From CAG-411 sp963643465 (GTDB taxonomy: Bacteria; Bacillota; Clostridia; Lachnospirales; Lachnospiraceae), in assembly GCA_963643465.1 (NCBI GenBank), contig CAVIJT010000023.1:1-25778 (forward strand): a stretch of DNA of 25,778 nt. The letters run 5' to 3'. The notes below the pieces were generated by a model. The model ran no database searches and was not told where the DNA came from. It saw only the letters and a program-made list of their open reading frames with translations. The translations under genes were made by a program, and so were the position numbers. Shown piece after piece: positions 16,938 to 22,751 of the stretch. Position 1 is the stretch's first letter. Each line of letters begins with the position of its first letter.

Positions 16938-16977
16938 ATGCTGTATACCAGTTTGAGTGGCTGATATAGGGCATTTT
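16938..16977 (+). terminator. R5 terminator
   Basis: ATGCTGTATACCAG (16938-16951) pairs with CTGATATAGGGCAT (16961-16974) with mismatches, followed by TTTCTG. Weaker than the other copies. Confidence 0.7.
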
Positions 16978-17022
16978 CTGTATGGAGTTAAAAGGTGAGA
17001 TTGGTGGGGAGGGGCAAAGGTG

Positions 17023-17051
17023 TTGTGGAAATGTATAGGGTACTATATAAT
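17023..17051 (+). promoter_or_regulatory. R5 promoter
   Basis: TTGTGG at 17023-17028 and TATAAT at 17046-17051, 17-bp spacing. Confidence 0.68.
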
Positions 17052-17068
17052 AAGTGATATCAATTTGA

Positions 17069-17143
17069 ATTTGTAGGAGTAATAAAAAATAGAATTCACA
17101 ATTATATGATAATAAGCACGATTTCGTGGCTGAATATGGCAAA
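17069..17143 (+). repeat. 75-bp direct repeat, copy 1 (5' end of a methyltransferase gene)
   Basis: Identical at 73 of 75 positions to 19276-19350, 2.2 kb away. It spans the ribosome binding site region and the first codons of the broken methyltransferase. Both copies share the same early in-frame TAG. Confidence 0.9.
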
Positions 17144-17506
17144 GGGTTATTAGAGTTTGTTCCTGAAAATAAAGAACAGACCATATTGGATTTAGGGTGC
17201 GGAACAGGTACATTGACAGCGCAATTAAGAAATTTAGGAAGTAAAGTTGTAGGTGTTAATAGTTCTCAAAGCATGATTGATAAGGCAAAAGAACAATTTG
17301 ATAACATAGATTTTATGGTGTGTGATGTACTTGATTTACCTTTTGAGAATGAATTTGATGTTGTTTTTTCAAATGCAGTATTTCATTGGATAAGTAACCA
17401 TGATGCTTTGTTAAGCAATGTTCATAAGGTATTGAAATCAGACGGGTTATTAGTATGTGAGTTTGGAGCAAGTGGTAATATTGCAACCATTGAAAAGGCA
17501 TGCTAG
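17078..17506 (+). pseudogene. SAM-dependent methyltransferase, truncated, cassette E
   Basis: The frame KK*NSQLYDNKHDFVAEYGKGLLEFV shows a family-typical N-terminus (W-N-S-x-L-Y-D-x-K-H-x-F-V) in which the Trp codon is TAG at 17090-17092 and no start codon is visible upstream. The frame is open from a GTG at 17126. Motif I ILDLGCGTGTLTAQL, VCDVLDLPF and FSNAVFHWI identify a trans-aconitate/UbiE-like methyltransferase. The frame stops at 17506 after GNIATIEKAC, about half the usual length of 240-250 residues; the C-terminal half is absent. Short matching debris may lie up to 17570. Almost certainly inactive. Confidence 0.82.
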
Positions 17507-17589
17507 ACTGTATCTCGATGGAACTATGCAAATGTGGATAAATGCAGAAGATTCGTTGGAATTATGGTAAATAATACTTAGATTGAAGA

Positions 17590-17624
17590 AAGCACCAAAT
17601 GATTTGTAGCGTCGTTTGGTGCTT
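17590..17624. terminator. Bidirectional terminator between the methyltransferase remnant and the toxin gene
   Basis: AAGCACCAAA (17590-17599) pairs perfectly with TTTGGTGCTT (17615-17624), with a T-rich run on each exit. It would mainly serve the leftward toxin-antitoxin operon that ends at 17628. Confidence 0.8.
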
Positions 17625-17627
17625 GTT

Positions 17628-17930
17628 TTATAAATTTCGTCCCTGATACTGTATTGTTACCACATAAACGGTTTTGTGTGGTTCATCAATGCGGAAAATG
17701 GTAATATAGTTATCAATTAGTAATTGTCTGTAACCCTTTCCGGCATATCTGCCCTCGTTTCGCTCTTGGTGGGACTGTGGAAAGGTATCTAAGCTTAAAA
17801 CGGCTTTCTTAATTCGGTCAACTTGTCCTTTGGCATTTTCAGGAGCCAATTTCTCATTTGCGATATACTCGTAAATACGGTCTAATTCACGGATTGCTCT
17901 GGGATTGACCTTTACTTTGTATTTATCCAA
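17628..17930 (-). CDS. RelE/ParE-superfamily toxin
   Basis: About 100-residue toxin of a type II toxin-antitoxin system. RelE-like members cleave mRNA on the ribosome; ParE-like members poison gyrase. Visible family features are KVKVNPRAIRELDRIYEYIA at the N-terminus, an Arg-rich NEGRYAGKGYRQLLIDNYITIFRID core and the terminal strand TVYVVTIQYQGR. I choose the TTG at 17930 because GGAG lies about 10 nt upstream and the overlap with the antitoxin is then 8 bp; an upstream TTG at 17954 would add 8 residues. It runs opposite to the rest of the array and has its own promoter. Confidence 0.88.
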   Translation of the reverse strand: MDKYKVKVNPRAIRELDRIYEYIANEKLAPENAKGQVDRIKKAVLSLDTFPQSHQERNEGRYAGKGYRQLLIDNYITIFRIDEPHKTVYVVTIQYQGRNL

Positions 17931-18186
17931 AATGTTTTTTCTCCAATTCTGCAAAAACTATTTCTGCGTCAACTGCTTCTGCTCCGTTAGCAATTTCCTG
18001 CTCGGATTCGAAGATTGCTTGGTCGATGTGATTCATTTTTGCGAATTTATCGTACAATTCACTACTCATTACAACCAAATCGCTATATCCGTTTTTGGTA
18101 ATAAAAATAGGCTCCTGTTCCTTGTGTGCGATATTGGAAATCTCGGTTGTATTGCGTAAATCCTTAATAGGCATAATAAGTGGCAT
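17923..18186 (-). CDS. Phd/YefM-type antitoxin
   Basis: 87 residues. The N-terminal DNA-binding part MPLIMPIKDLRNTTEISNIAHKEQEPIFITKNGYSDLVVMS is typical of the Phd/YefM fold (I-x-x-L-R-N-T, then P-[IV]-x-I-T-[KR]-[NR]-G). The C-terminal EQEIANGAEAVDAEIVFAELEKKHFG would wrap the toxin. AAGGAGTG precedes the ATG. The antitoxin is translated first and overlaps the toxin start, giving coupled synthesis. A palindromic operator sits in its promoter, so autorepression by the toxin-antitoxin complex is likely. Confidence 0.9.
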   Translation of the reverse strand: MPLIMPIKDLRNTTEISNIAHKEQEPIFITKNGYSDLVVMSSELYDKFAKMNHIDQAIFESEQEIANGAEAVDAEIVFAELEKKHFG

Positions 18187-18212
18187 AATACTTCACTCCT
18201 TTCTTTGGCATA

Positions 18213-18242
18213 ATTGTAGCATAATTATGCTCATAAAGGCAA
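18213..18242 (-). promoter_or_regulatory. Toxin-antitoxin promoter with palindromic operator
   Basis: On the minus strand, TTGCCT (18242-18237) and TACAAT (18218-18213) are separated by 18 bp. The perfect 14-bp palindrome AGCATAATTATGCT (18218-18231) fills the spacer, where a bound Phd-type repressor would block RNA polymerase. Confidence 0.75.
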
Positions 18243-18350
18243 TATAAAATGCGTATATCAACAAAATGATTTATGGACAAAATCAAAAAAACTTGTTGAC
18301 AATATTTATTAACGGGAGCATTTTTTAAAAATTACGAAAGGAATTAACAT

Positions 18351-18632
18351 GATGCAGAATAGTTATAGATTTCCACAGCCAAATAATTATGTTGTCAATC
18401 CCGTCTATTATTGGCAGAAGATATTAATTATAAATATCTGAAATGTAATGGTGATTGTGAAGAAACGAATAATTTTTATCCCATAACAGCTGTGGACGCA
18501 AATGGTTCGGTTGGTCATTTGATACTGTGCTATACGAATAAGGAAAAGACTATAATACGACTGGGATTTATTATTGTTGATGACAGTAAGCGTGGTATGG
18601 ATTACGGAAAAAGAATGATACAGATGGTGTAA
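18351..18632 (+). pseudogene. GNAT acetyltransferase remnant 1
   Basis: An ATG at 18351 opens a short frame (MMQNSYRFPQPNNY) unrelated to the rest. From 18411 the frame AEDINYKYLKCNGDCEE, then GSVGHLILCYT and FIIVDDSKRGMDYGKRMIQM, matches a known GNAT type in which VDDSKRGKGYGKxML is the acetyl-CoA-binding motif A. The N-terminal domain has been lost or replaced and the protein is cut off just after motif A. Not functional as it stands. Confidence 0.7.
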
Positions 18633-18785
18633 TTGAGAGAGCTGGTTGGACGTATTTTTATGTAACTAGAGATAATGAATCTATCGTGGGTTGTGGAGCA
18701 ATAGGTTCATATTGGGGGGAAGAATAAGAATGGCATTGATGTCGTTGGTGAAGAACAATTATTCCGTTTAGAGAAATTTAGATAA
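18633..18785 (+). pseudogene. GNAT acetyltransferase remnant 2 (internal deletion)
   Basis: AGWTYFYVTRDNESIVGCGAIGSYWG is the central strand region of a second GNAT type, reading to a TAA at 18725-18727. Directly after, in another frame, KNGIDVVGEEQLFRLEKFR reads to a TAA at 18783-18785 and looks like the C-terminus of the same type. The motif A region between them is missing. Confidence 0.65.
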
Positions 18786-18810
18786 ATTCCAATTTAGAGA
18801 GGGAAAATTT

Positions 18811-19266
18811 ATGGAGATTACATATAGACAAGCTAAAATCGAAGATGCTGAATTACTAATAGACATTTATAATGCTTCGTTTTATAGTGATTATATTAAA
18901 TATGGAGAATGCCCTGCATATGGTAAAAACAAAGAAATGATGGAAAGTTCAATAGTATCGTATCCTAAACTCATTATTATATGTGATAGTAAACCTATTG
19001 GGTGTGTTTCGTGTAAAGAATTAGAAGAGGGAATATATGAAGTTGGTTGCCTATGTGTTATTCCGAAGTATCAAGGGAAAGGAATCGGGTCACAAACAAT
19101 TAAATTTATAACATCTTCTTACGAGAACTGGAAACAATTCACATTAGTGACTCCGGCGGATAAAATAGAAAATGTAAAGTTCTATACGGAAAAATGTGGG
19201 TTTAGTATAGTATCTACTGAAATGGATGGGAATGTTATGGTTACACGATTTGTTTTGGAAAGATGA
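18811..19266 (+). CDS. GNAT-family N-acetyltransferase, cassette E
   Basis: 151 residues, intact. It transfers acetyl from acetyl-CoA to an amine; the substrate is unknown (antibiotic, polyamine, peptide or protein N-terminus are all possible). MEITYRQAKIEDAELLIDIYNASF is the usual first strand and helix. VGCLCVIPKYQGKGIGSQTIKFI contains the Q-x-x-G-x-G pyrophosphate-binding loop of motif A, and the end ENVKFYTEKCGFSIV is motif B. AGAGAGGG precedes the ATG. The upstream region lacks the array promoter, so it may be transcribed from within the GNAT debris. It is the only complete one of three GNATs in this cassette. Confidence 0.9.
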   Translation: MEITYRQAKIEDAELLIDIYNASFYSDYIKYGECPAYGKNKEMMESSIVSYPKLIIICDSKPIGCVSCKELEEGIYEVGCLCVIPKYQGKGIGSQTIKFITSSYENWKQFTLVTPADKIENVKFYTEKCGFSIVSTEMDGNVMVTRFVLER

Positions 19267-19275
19267 ATTAGAATT

Positions 19276-19350
19276 ATTTGTAGGAGTAATAAAGAATAGA
19301 ATTCACAATTATATGATAATAAGCACAATTTCGTGGCTGAATATGGCAAA
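19276..19350 (+). repeat. 75-bp direct repeat, copy 2, joined to the micro-ORF 3' end
   Basis: Matches 17069-17143 with two substitutions. At ATGGCAAA (19343-19350) it switches from methyltransferase sequence into the 3' part of the SHOCT-like micro-ORF, which has the same ATGGCAAA. The junction looks like a microhomology-mediated deletion that removed a methyltransferase body and the start of repeat R6. Confidence 0.88.
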
Positions 19351-19524
19351 AGAAGAGTACGGCAAAAAGAAGAGAAAAAAGCATTGGCGCATATGTGTAC
19401 ACCCTATGGGAAAGCAACGTATGTGCATAGCACCCGACCAAGCGGCTAAGCTGGCAAAAATGCAGGAAAACTAAGCAATTTTAGGTGCGAGATTGATAAT
19501 TGGATAATGAGATGCAAAAGTGAG

Positions 19525-19565
19525 ATGCTCTATATCAATTTAAGTGGCTGATATAGGGCATTTTT
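19525..19565 (+). terminator. R6 terminator
   Basis: ATGCTCTATATCA (19525-19537) pairs with TGATATAGGGCAT (19549-19561), then TTTT. Confidence 0.87.
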
Positions 19566-19591
19566 GGTAGCAAAAGTGTCGGAAAACGGTG

Positions 19592-19620
19592 TTGTGGAAA
19601 TAGTTAGAGTATTATATAAT
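19592..19620 (+). promoter_or_regulatory. R6 promoter
   Basis: TTGTGG at 19592-19597 and TATAAT at 19615-19620 with 17-bp spacing. The ATG at 19619 lies within the -10 region, so it cannot be the start of the following gene. Confidence 0.72.
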
Positions 19621-19663
19621 GAGTAATATAAATTTGGATTTATTGGCTAAAAAGGAGGCAGTT

Positions 19664-20065
19664 ATGAGAAGAATATGGAATAAGTGGTTAAAAGAAAGTT
19701 TGATTATTTTTTGTGCTATATATACAGTGGTAACTATATTGAATAGTATTCTATATTTATCACAAGGTTACAGAGATGACCCAAGTGGAAATTGGCATGA
19801 ATTAACTAGAGCAGTAATAGTCCTGATTGGAATTATAGCATTTGAAATGGCTAAAAATTTACCAATAAAAAATGTATTGATTAAAGCTATTGTTGTATAT
19901 ATACCAACAATGGCATTAGCATTTGGATTTGTATGGATGAATCAATTCATTGAGCCATTAGCAAGTAGTGCATATAGAGATATATTTATTAATTACACAT
20001 CATTATATGTTGTGGTAAGTGTAATAGCACTAATTAAAAATGTAATAAAAAATAGGAAAAACTAA
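19664..20065 (+). CDS. Small four-helix membrane protein, cassette F
   Basis: 133-residue protein that I do not recognise by name. Four hydrophobic segments are visible: SLIIFCAIYTVVTILNSILYL, AVIVLIGIIAFEMA, AIVVYIPTMALAFGFVWM and YTSLYVVVSVIALI. The N-terminus MRRIWNKWLKES and C-terminus KNVIKNRKN are basic, predicting both ends in the cytoplasm. AAGGAGG 6 nt before the ATG at 19664 fixes the start; the upstream ATG at 19619 overlaps the promoter. Single gene behind the R6 promoter. A resistance or immunity role fits the company but is only a guess. Confidence 0.75.
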   Translation: MRRIWNKWLKESLIIFCAIYTVVTILNSILYLSQGYRDDPSGNWHELTRAVIVLIGIIAFEMAKNLPIKNVLIKAIVVYIPTMALAFGFVWMNQFIEPLASSAYRDIFINYTSLYVVVSVIALIKNVIKNRKN

Positions 20066-20347
20066 AAGCTAGATTTTCAGTTCTCGGTAGGTATTATCTT
20101 CGTTAATTATACTATGGACATGGTGCTTTCGCCACTCTCCAGCTTCTTGGATTCAGCGAGCCATGCACGGAGCATTTTATCCATAGAAGTATAGGTGGAG
20201 TAAGGTACAAATTTCAGTTTGTCGGAGGGACAACTTCCAATTTGCAAGACTAGAAAATTTATGCTAACATACCATACACTTTGAAACAAAAGGAGGTGCG
20301 ATTGAACGCATCGTTCGTATACAGAGTATAGAACTAGGGGGGATTGC
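20066..20347. other. Gene-free spacer with partial repeat R7 and a minus-strand coding remnant
   Basis: 20212-20300 copies the 5' part of the inter-cassette repeat: the 49-bp flank seen before R5, ATGCTAACATACC at 20261, and AAAGGAGGTG at 20289, where the micro-ORF should begin; instead foreign sequence follows. No iterons, prfA tail or terminator are present. On the minus strand, 20115-20260 reads as the end of a protein (FVPYSTYTSMDKMLRAWLAE, then a Ser/Glu-rich end and a stop). It has no start and may be the 3' end of a lost element gene. Confidence 0.6.
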
Positions 20348-20971
20348 ATGAAGGACCAAAGAAACCATTGGAATAAATATTATTCAAATAAACAAGGTAA
20401 ATTAGCAGAGTATCAGTATGACACATGGCTGGAAAAATATATTAATCTTTTAAAAGAGAAAAAGGTATTGGATTTAGGCAGCGGAATCGGAAATGACAGT
20501 AAGATACTTGCGGAGCAAGGGATATGTGTGCATGCTTGTGATTTTTCGCAAGAAGCTTTAGAAATTTTACATGAAAATCTTCCAACTGTTTCTTGTACTT
20601 GTATAGATATGACACAGAAATTTCCGTTTGAAGATGCGTCCTTTGGGGCAGTAGTGGCGGATCTTTCGCTACACTATTTTACATGGGAAGTTACTATGGG
20701 AATTGTTGCTGAGATTGCTAGAATATTAACGATGGATGGCGTTTTAATGTTACGTGTAAATTCTATGAATGATGTAGAATATGGAGCTGGTCAGGGAAGT
20801 GAACTGGAAAAACATCTTTACATGGTAAAGGAGAAGGTGAAGCGATTTTTCACAGAAGAGGATTTGTCAAAACTTTTAGCGAATTGGGATATTAAATATA
20901 TAGAAGAGTATACAAATTGGAGATTTGAGCGTGGAAAGGTAATGTGGGAAGTGTGTTGTGTGAAAAAGTGA
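20348..20971 (+). CDS. Class I SAM-dependent methyltransferase
   Basis: 207 residues. HWNKYYSNKQGK at the N-terminus is followed by motif I VLDLGSGIGNDSKILAEQG (residues about 37-55), the acidic CDFS after strand 2, and CIDMTQKFPFEDASFGAVVADLSLHYF covering motifs post-I and II, as in UbiE/type 11 methyltransferases. The C-terminal part ends WEVCCVKK. Substrate unknown. AGGGGGG precedes the ATG. It follows the truncated repeat R7 and lacks the standard array promoter; a weak TATAGA at 20326 is the only nearby candidate. Confidence 0.87.
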   Translation: MKDQRNHWNKYYSNKQGKLAEYQYDTWLEKYINLLKEKKVLDLGSGIGNDSKILAEQGICVHACDFSQEALEILHENLPTVSCTCIDMTQKFPFEDASFGAVVADLSLHYFTWEVTMGIVAEIARILTMDGVLMLRVNSMNDVEYGAGQGSELEKHLYMVKEKVKRFFTEEDLSKLLANWDIKYIEEYTNWRFERGKVMWEVCCVKK

Positions 20972-21315
20972 AAAAAGTGCTGGCAAAGCCTATATAAAAA
21001 GACATTAGTGAATAACAGAAACATACGTTAAAAGAATCGTAACTATTCAGAACCCCCATATATTCGCACTCGTCGTCCTTGCGGACTTGCAGAGTTTCAA
21101 AGATCGGAGAGTGTATGAAACTCTATTGGAAACTGACATGCAAGGATATCTCAAGAACTGGAGCCTATGTGAACAGTGATTGGATGAGAGTTACTGCCAG
21201 TTCCGTGCTACGCACTAAGGCTGCTCATATATGGGGAGGCAACTCTATTCGAGTTCCATTATAATAGTGGGTTTTGAACAGATACAAACAATCAAATACA
21301 TTGGGAGGATAGGTT
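20972..21315. other. Gene-poor stretch, possible mobile-element relic
   Basis: Less AT-rich than its surroundings, especially 21045-21250. A 61-codon frame from a TTG at 21079 to 21264 lacks a ribosome binding site. In another frame, 21050-21165 reads through LETDMQGYLKNWSLCEQ to a stop, which looks like the C-terminus of a real protein. Neither is convincing as a gene. GGGAGGATAGG at 21303 is the ribosome binding site of the next gene. Confidence 0.45.
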
Positions 21316-22482
21316 ATGTTTAGTAAAATAATAGCCAAATTTGAGGGTGAATATAAAGCTAATTTTTTGGGAAAAAAGAATAAAGTATATTTATACATAC
21401 AGGAAGAAACTGTAAATGGGTTAGGAGCCTCTTATTATGATGGAAAGTTTACTGAAAGAGAGTTTGAAATTGAATTTCAATACATAAAAGGAATTGAGGA
21501 AAAATATATCGAAGAAAATAGATGTTTACTTATCAACTATTCGGATGCAAATTCCTTATTTAAGGATATAGTGTATACAATTTATTTTCCTAACATTGAG
21601 AATTTTGACGATGCGATGAAAAGTCTTTCTGATATGTATATAAGAGATGAAGAGAGCCGAAGAATAAAATTTCAAGAAGAACAGGATCGAAAAGAAGAAC
21701 AATTATTAGAGAAACAAAAACGTACAGAAGAATGCCAACGATATTTTAATGATTGTTACAAGTTTCATATTACAAATGGTAATCCTTATTTTAAATTACG
21801 AAATGATAATTTGCAGTTTGCGTGTATTTATATTGATGAGCAAAAGAACCTAAATTTTTTGACCATTGACGGATATAATAAGGAAGAAAGTAATGCATGT
21901 ATTCCATATGAAAAAATTCATTATTATGAGAAAGCCGGAAATGTTTATTATACATCTGATATAAATGCACAGTGCTCTAATTATGGTGGAAGTTTTACTG
22001 ATGCGACTATATCAAAAGGTGCTACTGCAGTAGGTGGATTACTATTTGGCGCGATGGGATTGACAGCTGGTGCTTTGTTGACACATGAGCCAGCAAAGCT
22101 AGAAATGCCAACTAATACATTGCATATTATGTCAGAGGTACACAAAATAGATGACAGAAGTGTAATTCTTAATTATTATTCAGATGTTAAACAACAGTTC
22201 ATGGATATGGAATTGCCAGCAAATATTTATAATTTTTTGCAAACTCATTTGCCTGAAAAAAAATATAGTATTGTGGTAGAAATCGAAAAGGAAAATGCTG
22301 TTAAAATGCAAGAGAATAGTATTATGTCAATTGAAGGTAACATGTCCCAGCAACTCACACAAAATAATGATATGGATGTATTTGAAAATAGAATAAAAAA
22401 ACTTAAAATAATGTATGATCATGGTATTCTTACAGAGGAAGAGTTTGCGAATGAAAAAAAGCGGATTTTAAATGAGATATAA
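21316..22482 (+). CDS. SHOCT-domain protein with a glycine-rich hydrophobic segment
   Basis: 388 residues, function unknown. Residues 1-110 are beta-rich and may be a PH-like domain. Residues 112-140 (RDEESRRIKFQEEQDRKEEQ onward) form a charged coiled coil. A second beta-rich region contains a Gly/Ala-rich stretch GATAVGGLLFGAMGLTAGALL (about 235-255) that could insert in or associate with membrane. The last 35 residues, ENRIKKLKIMYDHGILTEEEFANEKKRIL, are a clear SHOCT domain, a short C-terminal oligomerisation motif. The N-terminal to C-terminal arrangement is common in phage- and island-encoded Firmicutes proteins. GGGAGGATAGG precedes the ATG. Confidence 0.78.
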   Translation: MFSKIIAKFEGEYKANFLGKKNKVYLYIQEETVNGLGASYYDGKFTEREFEIEFQYIKGIEEKYIEENRCLLINYSDANSLFKDIVYTIYFPNIENFDDAMKSLSDMYIRDEESRRIKFQEEQDRKEEQLLEKQKRTEECQRYFNDCYKFHITNGNPYFKLRNDNLQFACIYIDEQKNLNFLTIDGYNKEESNACIPYEKIHYYEKAGNVYYTSDINAQCSNYGGSFTDATISKGATAVGGLLFGAMGLTAGALLTHEPAKLEMPTNTLHIMSEVHKIDDRSVILNYYSDVKQQFMDMELPANIYNFLQTHLPEKKYSIVVEIEKENAVKMQENSIMSIEGNMSQQLTQNNDMDVFENRIKKLKIMYDHGILTEEEFANEKKRILNEI

Positions 22483-22520
22483 AGCTGGAAAATATTGATA
22501 TTGAGTTGAAAAAAATTGAG

Positions 22521-22562
22521 TGCTTTACCTTGACTTTAAGCGGTTGAGGTAGGGCATTTTTT
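22521..22562 (+). terminator. Terminator of the SHOCT gene (R8 remnant of the array repeat)
   Basis: TGCTTTACCTTGAC (22521-22534) pairs with GTTGAGGTAGGGCA (22543-22556) using G-T pairs, followed by TTTTTT. AGTGCTTTACxTTxAC links it to the R4 terminator at 15671, so this is probably the 3' part of an eroded inter-cassette repeat. Confidence 0.82.
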
Positions 22563-22688
22563 CGAGTGATGAGGAAAATAAAAGTGCTTGCAATTTCGTT
22601 TGAAAAATATTGTGTAAGCAAGCAAAATATCTGCGAATGGTGCGGAGAATTTTCGTGAGTTGGAGGAGAGAGAATGGCTAAAAGACGA

Positions 22689-22718
22689 TTGTAAAACGTA
22701 AAGGAAGTATTATATAAT
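22689..22718 (+). promoter_or_regulatory. Promoter, possible R8 remnant
   Basis: TTGTAA at 22689-22694 and TATAAT at 22713-22718, 18-bp spacing. The surrounding GTATTATATAAT is shared with the promoters of R2, R4 and R6. No prfA tail or iterons are detectable before it. Confidence 0.6.
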
Positions 22719-22751
22719 ATTTACAAATTTAAAGGGATGGAAGTAAATGAA

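Larger units (their letters stand above)
16520..17051 (+). repeat. Inter-cassette repeat R5 (complete)
   Basis: Preceded by a 49-bp segment (TTTCAGTTTGTCGGATGGAT onward) that recurs at 20212 with the same spacing to ATGCTAACATACC (16569). Then a perfect inverted repeat TACCACAC/GTGTGGTA, micro-ORF 16615-16776, three iterons (16778, 16809, 16842), prfA tail 16862-16900 encoding DQAAKLARMNED plus TAA, terminator 16938-16977 and promoter 17023-17051. The conserved GTGTCTGAAAACG block upstream of the promoter is shortened. A second, imperfect copy of the 49-bp flank begins near 16475. Confidence 0.9.
19341..19620 (+). repeat. Inter-cassette repeat R6 (5'-truncated)
   Basis: Begins with the micro-ORF end MAKEEYGKKKRKKH, then two iterons (19389, 19417), prfA tail 19436-19474 encoding DQAAKLAKMQEN plus TAA, terminator 19525-19565 and promoter 19592-19620. 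In this copy one frame stays open from the micro-ORF end to the prfA-like stop because the TGA after KKH is TGG. Confidence 0.88.

Noticed and set aside
17930..17954. Upstream TTG at 17954 as the toxin start
   Set aside because: It would give a 32-bp overlap and no Shine-Dalgarno, while the TTG at 17930 has GGAG about 10 nt upstream.
19226..19474. A real 82-residue gene across R6
   Set aside because: The frame crosses the acetyltransferase end, a fragment of a methyltransferase gene, the micro-ORF end and the prfA tail. It is open only because one TGA has become TGG and has no ribosome binding site.
10391..19474. Duplicate copies of prfA
   Set aside because: Only the last 12 or so codons and the downstream terminator are present; no other RF1 sequence precedes them.
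10069..19620. A classical integron with attC sites and IntI
   Set aside because: The repeats lack the R''-L''-L'-R' attC structure, no intI or attI is present, and every cassette has its own promoter. Only the cassette logic is similar.
21079..21264. A 61-residue gene
   Set aside because: TTG start without a Shine-Dalgarno, unusual composition, and a competing frame looks more protein-like. Treated as a relic.
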